From NCBI RefSeq assembly GCF_964340395.1, contig NC_135559.1, forward strand, positions 18,144,550-18,208,549: a stretch of 64,000 nt of DNA. The letters run 5' to 3'. Under the pieces are notes generated by a model that worked only from the letters and a program-made list of their open reading frames with translations, made no database searches and was not told the origin of the DNA. Every line of letters starts with the position of its first letter. Position 1 is the first letter of the stretch. A program made the position numbers and the translations under genes. Positions 23,440 through 34,626 of this stretch are shown here, piece after piece. The stretch is from Glandiceps talaboti. Taxonomy: Eukaryota > Hemichordata > Enteropneusta > Spengelidae.

Positions 23440-24560
23440 TTGAGTTACACCCTTTCACATTCTTTCACACATGTACAAATGGTCTTCCATTGCTCATTTC
23501 ATATCCTCATATGATTCTTCAGACTGTCACTTTGATTAAACTCTTTGTCACACTCCTTACAGTTACACACAAATGTTCTTTCATTTGTGTGCACTACTGT
23601 GTTTCACCAGACCATGTTTATTAAATCCTTTGCTACATTTTACACACCAAAAGTCTAAGTTGTGTGGATCCACCTTGCACATGCTTTTAAAGTGCTACTG
23701 TGAGTAAACCTTTTACCACATTCATTAGTACACACATAAGGTCTTTCATTTAAGTGTATTCTCATGTTTGTCTTCAGACTGTTATTTCGATTAAACCCTT
23801 TACCACATTCTTTACACACATATAGTCTTTCATTTGTGTGGGTCCTCATATGTGCCTTCAGATGTAAAGTCACAGTAAACCCTTTACCACATTCTTTACA
23901 CACATATGGTGCTTCATTTATGGATTCTCGTGTATTTTCAGATGACTATTTTGATTAAACCCTTAACCACATTCTTTACACACACATGGCCTTCATTTGT
24001 GTGAATCCTCATATGTGCCTTCAGATGTGAAGTCACAGTAAACCCTTTACCACATTCTTTACACACATATGGTCGTTCATTTGTGTGAATCCTCATATGT
24101 GCTTTCAGATGTGAACTCATAGTAAACCCTTTACCACATTCTTTACACACATATGGTCTTTCATTTGTGTGAATCCTCATGTGTGTCTTCAGATTTGAAG
24201 CCATAGTAAATCCTCTACCACATTCGTTACACACATATGGTCTTTCATTTGTGTGGATCCTCATGTGTGTCTTCAGAGTATTATTTCGATTAAAACCTTT
24301 ACCACATTCTTTACATACAAATGGTCTTTCATTTCTGTGAATCCTCCTGTGTCTCTTCAGATGTGAAGTCACAGTATATCCTTTACCACATTCTTTACAC
24401 ACATATGGTCTTTCATTTGTGTGAATTCTCATGTGTGTCTTCAGATTACTATTTCGATTAAACCCTTTACCACACTCTTTACATACATATGGTCTTTCAT
24501 TTGTGTGGGTCCTCATATGTGCCTTCAGATGTTAAGTCATAGTAAACCCTTTACCACATT
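23440..24560 (-). pseudogene. Disrupted 3' finger tail of gene B
   Basis: The array of gene B continues past its stop in other frames. Six fingers lie in 23975-24516, two more plus the terminal finger (ECGKRFTHSSTLKA) in 23655-23903, then decayed relics to 23440. Breaks are a linker change at about 24580 giving IHKFSTICV-stop, a TCA-to-TAA change near 24533, a short deletion near 23985 and a 2-nt loss near 23915. The 23906-24516 block is a near copy of 24575-25330, so part of the tail arose by internal duplication. Confidence 0.8.
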
Positions 24561-24562
24561 CT

Positions 24563-27007
24563 TTACACACATATGGTGCTAAATTTATGGATTCTCATGT
24601 GTGATTTCAGATGACTATTTTGATTAAACCCTTTACCACATTCTTTACACACATATGGTCTTTCATTTGTGTGAATCCTCATATGTGCCTTCAGATGTGA
24701 ACTCATAGTAAACCCTTTACCACATTCTTTACACACATATGGTCTTTCATTTGTGTGAATCCTCATATGTGCCTTCAGATGTGAAGTCACAGTAAACCCT
24801 TTACCACATTCTTTACACACATATGGTCGTTCATTTGTGTGAATCCTCATATGTGCCTTCAGATGTGAACTCATAGTAAACCCTTTACCACATTCTTTAC
24901 ACACATATGGTCTTTCATTTGTGTGAATCCTCATGTGTGTCTTCAGATTTGAAGCCATAGTAAATCCCCTACCACATTCGTTACACACATATGGTCTTTC
25001 ATTTGTGTGGATCCTCATGTGTGTCTTCAGAGTACTATTTCGATTAAAACCTTTACCACATTCTTTACATACAAATGGTCTTTCATTTCTGTGAATCCTC
25101 ATGTGTCTCTTCAGATGGGAAGTCACAGTATATCCTTTACCACATTCTTTACACACATATGGTCTTTCATTTGTGTGAATCCTCCTGTGTGCCTTCAGAT
25201 GTGAAGCCAAAGTAAATCCTTTACCACATTCTTTACATACATATGGTCTTTCATTTGTATGGATTCTCATATGTGTCTTCAGATTACTATTTCGATTAAA
25301 CCCTTTACCACATTCTTTACACACATATGGTCTTTCATTTGTGTGGGTCCTCATATGTGCCTTCAGATGTGAAGTCATAGTAAACCCTTTACCACATTCT
25401 TTACACACATATGGTCTTTCATTTGTGTGAATCCTCATGTGTCTCTTCAGATGTGAAGTCACAGTAAATCCTTTACCACATTCTTTACACACATATGGTC
25501 TTTCATTTGTGTGACTCCACATGTGTCTTTTCAGATCACTATTTTCATTAAATCCTTTACCACATTCTTTACATACATATGGTCTTTCATTTGTATGGAT
25601 TCTCATATGTGTCTTCAGATTACTATTTCGATTAAACCCTTTACCACATTCTTTACATACAAATGGTCTTTCATTTCTGTGAATCCTCATGTGTCTCTTC
25701 AGATGTGAAGTCACAGTAAATCCTTTACCACATTCTTTACACACATATGGTCTTTCATTTGTGTGACTCCGCATGTGTCTTTTCAGATGTGAAGTCTTAG
25801 TAAACCCTTTACCACATTCTTTACACACATGTGATCTTCCATTTGTGTGGATCATGTGTGCCTTCAGATTACTATTTTGATGAAATCCTTTACCACATTC
25901 TTTACATACAAATGGTCTTTCATTTGTGTGAATCCTCCTATGTGTCTTCAGATGTGAAGTCATAGTAAACCCTTTACCACATTCTTTACACTCATATGGT
26001 CTATCATTTGTGTGAATCCTCCTGTGTGCCTTCAGATTACTATTTTCATTTTTTTTCTCATAACAAGTTTGGCAACAAAGCAGTTTATTCTTAGTTTTGC
26101 CTACTGTATATGCTTTCACATGATGACTCATATCATTAACATTTGTACCAGGTATGTCAATTTGGATTTGGGATTGATCACATGAGGTAGTCTCTATGTT
26201 GGCTTTTCCCAAGTGAGTCTCACAAACAGTTTCATCACTCTCTGTTTGCATACTTGAACAGTTTCCATCTGTCCTTTGTAAATTAAGGTTCTTATCATGA
26301 TTATCTTCTGGTATTTGACCACAAGTAAAATCTACTTGCTCTATCTGAATAGGGAAGGGATTCTCAGATCTATTCATACAATTTTTTTGTCCTAGTGTGG
26401 ACAAGTTGTTCTCTGAGTCTACTCCTCCAGATAGTTGTTCAGCAGCCTTGACATTGATAGTTTGGTCAGGACAGTGTTCTCCATTATTTTTAGATTCTTC
26501 ACTGATTACTTTCCAGTAACTATGAGCAGTGTCACTAACATGTTCCTCATCTTCTATCTTTACTTGTATATCCTCCTTCACTTTGTCATTGGAAAAGATA
26601 TTTTTTGTATCCAGTTTTAATATGGTTTCAGTGCTGACTGGCCTCAGTTCATTTGAATAATGCATATTTTTCAAATCACATCTACTGGCATCACATTGAC
26701 TGCTATTGTTTACGTAGTCTTCATGTTGTACTGTTATCTTCTCTTTCACTTGTGTCTGCTCTTCATCTTTGATCGAGATAGGTTCACTAGGACAGTAAGA
26801 GGAATCCATCAGATTACACATGGTGTTGTTTTTTTGCTGACTGTGTAGAGAGTGGTTGTTCTCAGGTTGTTCTTCATATCTGACTGAGATGTGTTCACTA
26901 GGAAAGTGAGAGGAATCCATCACATTACACATGATACCATTTCCTTGATGACTGTGAAGTGGATCAGTGTTTATAGAATCTTCTTCCTTGACAATAATTT
27001 TGTCCAT
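24563..27007 (-). CDS. Polydactyl C2H2 zinc-finger protein B (17 fingers)
   Basis: Predicted protein of 814 residues, one coding exon. The N-terminal 330 residues match genes A, C and D and include psi-K-x-E motifs (VKEE near residue 7, IKDE, VKED, VKIE). They also hold a segment of about 33 residues (NMHYSNELRPVST..ILKLDTKNIF) shared with D but absent from A and C. Seventeen complete C2H2 fingers with TNERP linkers follow; helix cores are mostly TxTSHLKxH and NxNSNLKTH. The frame ends inside a linker (IHKFSTICV) because of a sequence change, so the protein lacks the fingers still encoded downstream. The start is supported by homology with A and D and by an acceptor TTTTAACAG about 45 nt upstream. 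It is probably expressed as a truncated but otherwise intact regulator. Confidence 0.85.
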   Translation of the reverse strand: MDKIIVKEEDSINTDPLHSHQGNGIMCNVMDSSHFPSEHISVRYEEQPENNHSLHSQQKNNTMCNLMDSSYCPSEPISIKDEEQTQVKEKITVQHEDYVNNSSQCDASRCDLKNMHYSNELRPVSTETILKLDTKNIFSNDKVKEDIQVKIEDEEHVSDTAHSYWKVISEESKNNGEHCPDQTINVKAAEQLSGGVDSENNLSTLGQKNCMNRSENPFPIQIEQVDFTCGQIPEDNHDKNLNLQRTDGNCSSMQTESDETVCETHLGKANIETTSCDQSQIQIDIPGTNVNDMSHHVKAYTVGKTKNKLLCCQTCYEKKNENSNLKAHRRIHTNDRPYECKECGKGFTMTSHLKTHRRIHTNERPFVCKECGKGFHQNSNLKAHMIHTNGRSHVCKECGKGFTKTSHLKRHMRSHTNERPYVCKECGKGFTVTSHLKRHMRIHRNERPFVCKECGKGFNRNSNLKTHMRIHTNERPYVCKECGKGFNENSDLKRHMWSHTNERPYVCKECGKGFTVTSHLKRHMRIHTNERPYVCKECGKGFTMTSHLKAHMRTHTNERPYVCKECGKGFNRNSNLKTHMRIHTNERPYVCKECGKGFTLASHLKAHRRIHTNERPYVCKECGKGYTVTSHLKRHMRIHRNERPFVCKECGKGFNRNSTLKTHMRIHTNERPYVCNECGRGFTMASNLKTHMRIHTNERPYVCKECGKGFTMSSHLKAHMRIHTNERPYVCKECGKGFTVTSHLKAHMRIHTNERPYVCKECGKGFTMSSHLKAHMRIHTNERPYVCKECGKGFNQNSHLKSHMRIHKFSTICV

Positions 27008-28017
27008 GTCTTGAGAACAGTAGTACTATCACCAAACAGGTCAAGTATCTGTTAAAATAGAAAATAAGTTTTGAAAATCAATTGCCATGTCTTGAATATA
27101 TAATTCATACTTTAGCAGGTGAGAGTATTTCAGACAATGTGTCTATTTCTAGTGTAGTGACTGGCGTCTACTGTTATAGCTACACACGCTGTGTATTAAT
27201 ATTGTTGTGATCACAGACTTAGGTACAAGTGTTGTTTTGTAGATTGCCCACATATCACAGTACTAGTAGTGATGCTAATAAAATATCTGTGTTATAATAT
27301 ACGGGAATGCCACTCCAGGAAATAAAAGCATTATTGTATTTTTAAGCTAGAGTTGAATAATTTTATGTGTTGCAGTTTCTGTATTTTTGATACACATTGG
27401 AGAGAGCATAAGCCAGGAACGGACGGGGTATGCCTCGACCGATCTCAGTGCTATCTCTCTACAGAAATAAAGTCATATTGTTGTACTCACTCTCCCTCTA
27501 TCATGGACTGTGTTCTACTCAACATTTGGTCTACAAGGTGCTTCAATTCTAGACTAATAGGATATTCTCATCGGTTAGTCTTGCGACATGTAAATGAACC
27601 TATTAGACCTATTGTAGCTGCAAAAATTGTAGCATTTGCTGTGATTTTGAGGACTTTTTCTTGTTTTTGTGCATTTTGTCGTTCAGCTGCAAACGCTATA
27701 GTTCCTGTAATGTAAACGCAAATAGACCAGATCATGCTGAAAATGTGAGCGAGATGTCTGCATGCATTGCTACTTTTGCCAATTTCGATGGGATTGGGGT
27801 ACCTCTGAACATTTCTTGGGTCCGTAATTATTGTCAGAGTTAGGAAATGTTCAATTTTTTTGGCAGGTATGGTGTAATTTTGGCAGTATACTAGTATTTG
27901 GTTAGAGTAACATCTGGACCTTCAGAAAACTGATGTTGCCCCTCTGGATTCTCTTGCGCAAACTCACAAAAGACGGTTCCCATGGTAACATTGACATTAT
28001 TTTGAAGGATGCTAAAA
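27008..28017. other. Intron-like region of gene B
   Basis: No coding exon is supported. It includes the uninterrupted site ATATCACAGTACTAG (27254-27268), homologous to the target of the foldback element at 38667-40552. It also has one arm (27610-27690) of a hairpin repeat whose full copy is at 47953-48109. Confidence 0.6.
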
Positions 28018-28505
28018 CATTAAAAATACCGCCAATGGCGTTGCAGCACAACTGTACAGTTTTTAAAATGTTTATCCATATGCTAGTCCATGCTAACATT
28101 AGGTGTTCATTTACTGAATAACTATCCAGTTGCCTATCCAACCATGTTGCTATCTTTATGATAAATGCTATCATTTGGCTGTTGCTATGGCCGTGGTCAT
28201 GTTGTTAGATATATTTGCATACATTTGTGTATGTTTTTATTCACTTGTGTATGAATTCCTGATATTGTCTTTGCAATATATGTGATCATTTGCCTGTTGC
28301 TATGGGCGAGGTCTTGTTGCTAGTCAAATCTATTTGCAATATATGTGATTATTTGGCTGTTGCTATGGGCATGGTCTTGTTGCTATGCAAATTTACGTCA
28401 TTTTTTGAATGCTTATTCAATTGCCTATTAATCCCTGTTATCTTTGTGAAATACACCACCGTTTGGTTGTTGCTATGGGCGTGGTCATGGTTGCTAGGGT
28501 AAGTT
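28018..28505 (+). repeat. Dispersed modular repeat, copy R4 (truncated)
   Basis: Head TACCGCCAATGGCGTTGCAG, then modules with TTTGGCTGTTGCTATGG and TGGTCATGGTTGCTAGGG; the tail is missing. Confidence 0.7.
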
Positions 28506-28509
28506 AATA

Positions 28510-28945
28510 GTGATGAGTCGGGAACATTTTAGATTAACTTCATTTATAAACTATCTATGAAGATTACCATTACGAAACCTTCAAGTTCATTTTGACACCA
28601 AAGTGCAATATAAGTGAAACACTGATTGTGAAACAGCCAAGCATTTACATGACATGTTCTGTAACTAGTGTGGTCGCTAGGTAACACATGTATATGTTTA
28701 TTTATAGTTATGCTTGAACTAATAAGTAATATTAAAGAATTCATGTAAGAAACAGGGAGAAGAACAAATATTTATATGTACCACATTTCAGACAAGGCCA
28801 TATGCCATTGTAGAAAAAATGATTTTTTCTTCCACCACAATTCAAAACACAATGACCCCCCCCCCCCATCCACAATTTTGAAAACAGCATGACCCCCCCC
28901 CCACTGCCAAAAAACAGGGTGACACCCCCCCCCCCGGGCCGAAGA
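28510..28945 (-). repeat. Repeat related to 12680-12870, with poly-C runs
   Basis: Bases 28530-28720 are an inverted relative of 12680-12870 (for example TTTACATGACATGTTCTGTA against the complement of the other). Three poly-C runs follow (28857, 28892, 28926) and then GAAACTGACCGGTC, also found at 13325. Confidence 0.6.
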
Positions 28946-29058
28946 AACTGACCGGTCCCTTAGTGGCAGCCCTTGTGAAATTTCGGATACACATGACTGT
29001 TGAACACGAACTCTCTCAATGTTCAACAGCTGCGTGGAAATTCTAAGTTTGAACATAC

Positions 29059-29125
29059 CTGGTGACAAAATGCCTTGTTGATTATCAGCAATCGCTCAAA
29101 TTTCCTTCGGAAGAGTCGCAGAGTT
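29059..29125 (-). promoter_or_regulatory. 5' exon of gene B
   Basis: The minus strand carries the same TTTTGTCACCAG|GTATGT donor (exon end 29059) and AAGGAAATTTGAGCGATTGC core as genes A and C. Its upstream motif lies at 30112-30138, about 1 kb away instead of 110 bp, so the block has been split by inserted sequence. Confidence 0.6.
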
Positions 29126-30105
29126 TTCCCATAGCCGGCCCTCATGACAGTCTGGACTGTGGCGATATGTGGTGCACCGGTGGCGGTACGGTGTGTGGTA
29201 CGCATGGTGCGCCAATGTTTCCCATCTCCAAACTTTCCGGATTGGGTCATCACAGGTCATCGTACATGCGCACATTGGTCACACATATTAATGAGATTAT
29301 CTACGATATTTGTTCCGTGTGTTGAGCACTGATGATGTTATCCCTGTAATTTATCAAACGTGTGTGCCTTCATTTTAAAAATTATATAAGTGTTTGTAGG
29401 ATTGAACGAGAAGACTTTGAACCATTTTCACACCTAGTATATGGTTTAAACGTGTTGACGGTGAAGCCGGGGCGGTGAAGTTACATCTGACAAACTGACT
29501 TCTGAAACTGTGACGTCTGGTCGTGAACGAGTTGTGAGATCGGAAAATAACAAATAGTTTTAAAATGTATGTAAATGGTTGGATAGGCAACTTGATAGTC
29601 ATTCAGTAAATGGACACCTATTGTTAGCATGGACTAGCATGCATATGGATAAACATTTTTAAAAACTGTACAGTTGTGCTACAATGCCATTGGCGGTAAT
29701 TTTTTTTCTATTGATTAGTGATAATAATTTTAAAAAAAATACATGATAACATTATGATACAAATTTCAATAAAAATTATTCTTATCAATACACAACATGC
29801 ATGTTTGTTAATTGCTTTATTTTGCGCATTTTCTCCCCCAGTGGATTACAAATAATTCTCCATAGTTTGGGGTTAGCTCATACAATAAATATCGTGGGCT
29901 ATGATTTAATGTAGATCTGGCGGTCGGAAACTTTGTCACAATGGAAATAAAAATGGCAAATTGAACAGAATTTCGATTCAACTTTCAAAACATACCAATC
30001 ACTATAGAATAAATGTCATCGACTTGTGAGTTAGTGTAGATCTGACGGGCGGAAAGTTTGTCGCGATGGAAATGAAATTGAATAAGTTTCTAACATACAA
30101 TCACA
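29126..30105. other. Sequence splitting the gene B promoter block
   Basis: No gene is supported. It holds GC-rich sequence (29130-29250), an inverted copy of the dispersed repeat head (29575-29705) and AT-rich filler. It stands between the gene B exon and its conserved upstream motif. Confidence 0.55.
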
Positions 30106-30111
30106 TTCCAT

Positions 30112-30270
30112 AACGCCCCAAAGCGATGACCTTTCATATGGTGTAGGGTCAAAGTAGGTCATTCAGTCATACACTTCATGCTTTTAGTGAAAAGGGAAAG
30201 AAGACTACAAGGAAAAATATGAACTTCGACCGACAGAGTAATAATATATTACTCTGTCCTTCATGTGTGT
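30112..30270 (-). promoter_or_regulatory. Displaced upstream motif of gene B
   Basis: Plus-strand AACGCCCCAAAGCGATGACC followed by TTTCATATG matches the motif upstream of A, C and D. The match extends to ATTACTCTGTCCTTCATG as at A and C. Confidence 0.6.
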
Positions 30271-30291
30271 CGTGTGCTAGTCAGTGTTGAT

Positions 30292-30555
30292 CACAGTCAC
30301 TTGTGAACTCATATGCCATTCCAGAATTCCAGGATGGTGATATTCTAGTCAAGGATGATCATAATACAGTACAAAATAATGATGTTATTATATTTAGTTT
30401 ATAAGAGGAGCCCTCTCATCTGAAACAGTGACCCGTATCGGTACTTTTTGAATATCGTAAATACCTATGATAACGTCATTATTTTGTATTATGATCATCC
30501 TAGACTAGAATATATCACCATCCTGGAATGGAATATGAGTTCACAAGTGACTGTG
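30292..30555. mobile_element. 264-bp foldback MITE
   Basis: Arms of about 100 bp are inverted: CACAGTCACTTGTGAACTCA on the left, TGAGTTCACAAGTGACTGTG on the right, with further matching inward (GGATGGTGATAT / ATATCACCATCC). Flanks GTGTTGAT (30284-30291) and ATGTTGAT (30556-30563) are a 7/8 target duplication. Confidence 0.8.
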
Positions 30556-30674
30556 ATGTTGATATACCTTTTTGTTGGTTTGAATTTTTAGGCTGGGGTC
30601 AGAATTTACGGCAAGGGTGGGGGAAAAATTATTTGGTCAAAAGAATTTCATAGACCCCCCCCCCCCCACGTTCA

Positions 30675-32075
30675 CTAATAGCGCCAACCAGGTGTTGTAG
30701 CACAACTGTACATATTTTTTTACAAACATTTACCCACATGCTGATGCATGCTACATGTAGGTATAAGTGTTCATTTGCTGAATAACTATCCAGTTGCCTA
30801 TGCAACCCTGTTGTTATCTTTGCAATATGTGCGATCATTTGGCTGTTGCTATGTGCGGGGTCATGTTGCTAGTTATGTTTGCATACGTTTATTAATGTTT
30901 GTTCACTTGTCTGTGAATCCTGGTTGTTATCTTTGTAATATACGTGATCATTTGGCTGTTGCTATGGACGTGGTCTCGTTGATTGGTACATTTGCATACA
31001 TTGTTTGAATGTTTATTTAGTTATCTATTAATCCCTGCTGTTGTCTTTGCACTATATACTATTATTGCCAGTTGCTATGGGCGTGACCTTGTTGCTGGGC
31101 ACAATCACATACATTTTTTGAATGTTTATTCCCTTGTCTATTAATCACTGTTCTCTTTGCATTATATGTGACCCTTTGGTGATTGGCATATGGGCATGGT
31201 CTTGTCGCTAGGCATAATTGCATACACTTTTTGAATGTGTTTCACTTGTCTAAGAATCCCTGTTATGTTTGAGAAATATACGGTTGTTTTGCTGTTGCTA
31301 TGGGCGTGGTCATGGTTGCTAGGGGTATTTGCATACATTTTTAAATGTTTACTCACTTGCCTAGCTACCAGATGATGTTATTTGACCAAAATATACTGCC
31401 AGTTGGTTGTTGCTAAGGGCGTGGTCTTGGCTGGTAGAGGCAATTGTAGCAAAACGTTTTCAAGAAAATCTACAGAATAACACTTCTAGAAGCATCTCAC
31501 CAAGTTTGAGTCTCACTGACGAAGTACTTGTGGATATGTTTTTGACCAAAATTCACATTTTTACACCTAATTTGCATATCACTCATGAGATCATTTAATG
31601 TCAGCCCACTCTGCTAGGTAGTTTTGGAATGAAAGATTTTTGACCAAAAAGACGCATGTTAGCCCTAATTTTAATATCACTGGTGGAATCATCATGTTGT
31701 GAACAATTCTTAATCTACACCCTAAGAATGTTCCCACCAAATATCAGACTGATCTACCCAGTAGTTTTTGAGTTTAAGTTTTTTGACCAGAAATCACATT
31801 TTTTTATCCAAATCACATATCGATGGTAAGATCATTTTAATTTGAACAATTTCCCAACTAACCACCCAAGGTAATACACCCACCAAATATCATGGCAATC
31901 AGTCCAGCAGTTTTTGGCTTTAAGTTGTTTACACACACACACACACACACTTTGCCATACCTATTTCACTACTGAACCTTCTTAGTTCAGTTATGCTACA
32001 TGGCCCTCTGATATGAACCAAAGATTTTTTGTACCCCCCCCCCCCCCACACACACACACACATATATTGTAAGGT
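30675..32075 (+). repeat. Dispersed modular repeat, copy R5
   Basis: Head CAGGTGTTGTAGCACAACTG, about six modules, then the TTTTTGACCAAAA tail ending at CA and poly-C runs (31930-32062). It is the C-side counterpart of R1. Confidence 0.7.
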
Positions 32076-32089
32076 TTCATTTTATAGAA

Positions 32090-34370
32090 CTTGGATTTTG
32101 ATTTTGGGCAGAAATAGCATCCCACATGATAGCTAGTGGTGACAGTGTGGGATGGATCTCCTCCTCTCACGGTAAGCACTTTTTTTTTGAAAATAAGTAC
32201 ACTAAGGTGCATGAAATTTCACACCATACACATTATCGAATGCCATAGAATACTTGAAAATTGTCTTCAATATCCTGATTTACTCTTAATACAGTTAAAA
32301 ACTGCATGGCTAAATTATCTACACTATTTTGGCAGACACACAGATTCGCTTGGATATCGACTGTCTCATAATTAAATGTATGTAGGTAAATGAAGTGAAC
32401 AATTTTGCTAACATACAAGGTAAACACCTGCTCCTGTGGTTTGAATTTAACAAGCAGTCATCAGAGATGACTCAGCCCCTACAATAGATGTTTACAGAGC
32501 ATTGCCACCAGTCATGGCAGTGTGATGTATTAGATTGTATGAAATATGGTGCCAATGGCATTATAGCACAACTGTATAATTCATTGAATATTAATTCATA
32601 CATTTTATAAATGTTCATTTATTTATCTATTAATGCCTGTTGTTATCTTTGCAATATAAGTGATCATTTGGCTGTTGCTATGGGTGTGGTCTATTTGCTT
32701 GGCACATTTACATACATTTTTTGAATGTTTATTCAATTGTCTATTAATACATATCGTTATCTTTGCAATGTACCTGTTCATTTGGCTGTTTCTATGGGCA
32801 TGGTCCTGTTGCTAGGCACATTTACTTACATTTCTTGAATATTTATTCAATTGTCTAGTAATCATGGTTTTTATCTTTGCAATATACATGATCACTTGGC
32901 TATTGCTGTGCCTGTGGTCTTGTTGCTAGGTAAATTTGCATATATTTTTTGAATATTTGTTCACTTGTCTAAAAATCCCTGTAATCTTTGTGAAATACAC
33001 TAACGTTTGGCGGTTGCTATGGGCGTGGTCATGGTTGCTAAGGATATTTGCATATATTTTATTAATGTTTACTCACTTGCCTTCCTGATGATCTTGTTAT
33101 TTGATGAAAACACACTGCCATTTAGTCATTGCTAACGACGTGGTCATTGCTGCTAGGGCCAAAATGTTTTACAGAAAATTTGCACTTCTACTAACATCTT
33201 ACCAAGTTTTAGTCTCATTGACAAAGTACTTTTTGAGATTTTGACCAAAATTCAAATTTTGTACACTTAATTTGCATATCACTTATGAGATCATTATGTG
33301 CTTAATATTTCTTCATCTATACACGCCCAGGTGCATCCCCATCAAATTTCAGTCCAATCTGCTCAGTAGTTTTGGAATTAAAGACTTTTGACCAAAAGGA
33401 CACATTATTAGCCCTAATTTGCATATCATTAATACAATCATCATGTAATGAACAACTCTAAATTAACATGCCCCTAAGAACATTCCCACCAAAGTTCAGG
33501 CCAATCTGCCAAGTAGTTTTAGAGTTAATGTTTTTTGACCAAAAATAACATTTTTGACCTAAATTGCATCATATCCCAAGATAGGTTTTAGAAGATATTG
33601 CTTAAGTTCCAATTTTACTTTGTTTTTGAGTTTTGTTCACATTCATGCATGTTTGTGTTTGTGTTGAAAATGATGTTGCCCAGAACCTAAATATACTGTT
33701 AAGCCAGTATGTTGTAGTCTAGTAAATATATCAGCATGGTAGTTTTTTAACCATCTCTTTCTCTTTCTCTCTCCAAATGATTAGATTCTACCAAAAATTT
33801 ACCTAATCTCCTGCTGAGGAAAGATGAACTGCACATGTCAATAGTTATTCATCAAACTCTGACAAGTGATTGCAATTGGTTAACCCATTCAGTTTATAAC
33901 AAACTCAACATGATATGTCATCACGTGTTTATATGAACATATATATAGCATTAAACGACTGCTGTCAGAGGTAAGAACAGAATGTCATGCTAAAGAAGCC
34001 ATTTCACTACATTTGTATATGGTGGAGAGAGAAATTGGAGAAGACGACCACACATACATTATAGTTACTAGACTATGATGCGAGTCAATCCAAGCAAGTG
34101 TCTAGGCTAGAACTAAGTAAACACTAGCATCAAATATAGCCTGTACTGTGTGCATGTGGCCATGGTATAATGATCATTACTTGCATTACATGTAAATGAA
34201 TGTCATTATTCAAAAATTGATTTGCAATATATCTCACAAGTCTAATACCAACAATTTTGACTTCTAAAATAAACACCTCATCCACAACTTTAGACTTTAG
34301 TAAATGCAGTAACTTTAATATAGTATGTAAGATTTATCACATCGGTATCCCTGGGCACACTTTATTTACT
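32090..34370. repeat. 3' flank of gene C, duplicate of 4560-6880
   Basis: Near-identical to the flank of gene A, with repeat copy R6 at 32535-33570. No gene is supported. Confidence 0.8.
32535..33570 (+). repeat. Dispersed modular repeat, copy R6
   Basis: Head GCCAATGGCATTATAGCACA, modules and TTTTTTGACCAAAAATAACA tail in the same order as R2, of which it is the segmental-duplication partner. Confidence 0.7.
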
Positions 34371-34626
34371 ATAATGTGTTCCTTCAAACGTGTTTTGTGA
34401 GTTCTACTTTGAGTTACACCCTTTCACATTCTTTCACACATGTACAAATGGTCTTCCATTGCTCATTTCATATCCTCATACGGTTCTTCAGACTGTCAAT
34501 TTGATTAAACTCTTTGTCACACTCCTTACAGTTACACACAAATGTTCTTTCATTTGTGGGCACTACTGTGTTTCACCAGACCATGTTTATTAAATCCTTT
34601 GCTACATTTCACACACCAAAAGTCTT
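34370..34626 (-). pseudogene. Relic fingers 3' of gene C
   Basis: Decayed finger sequence (DFWCVKCSKGFNKHGLVKH and a second unit with CNCKECDKEFNQ) matches the relics beyond A, B and D. Confidence 0.75.

Noticed and set aside
27353-27715. 120-residue plus-strand frame in the gene B intron
   Set aside because: No domain, no splice context, and its 3' part overlaps the arm of a hairpin repeat.
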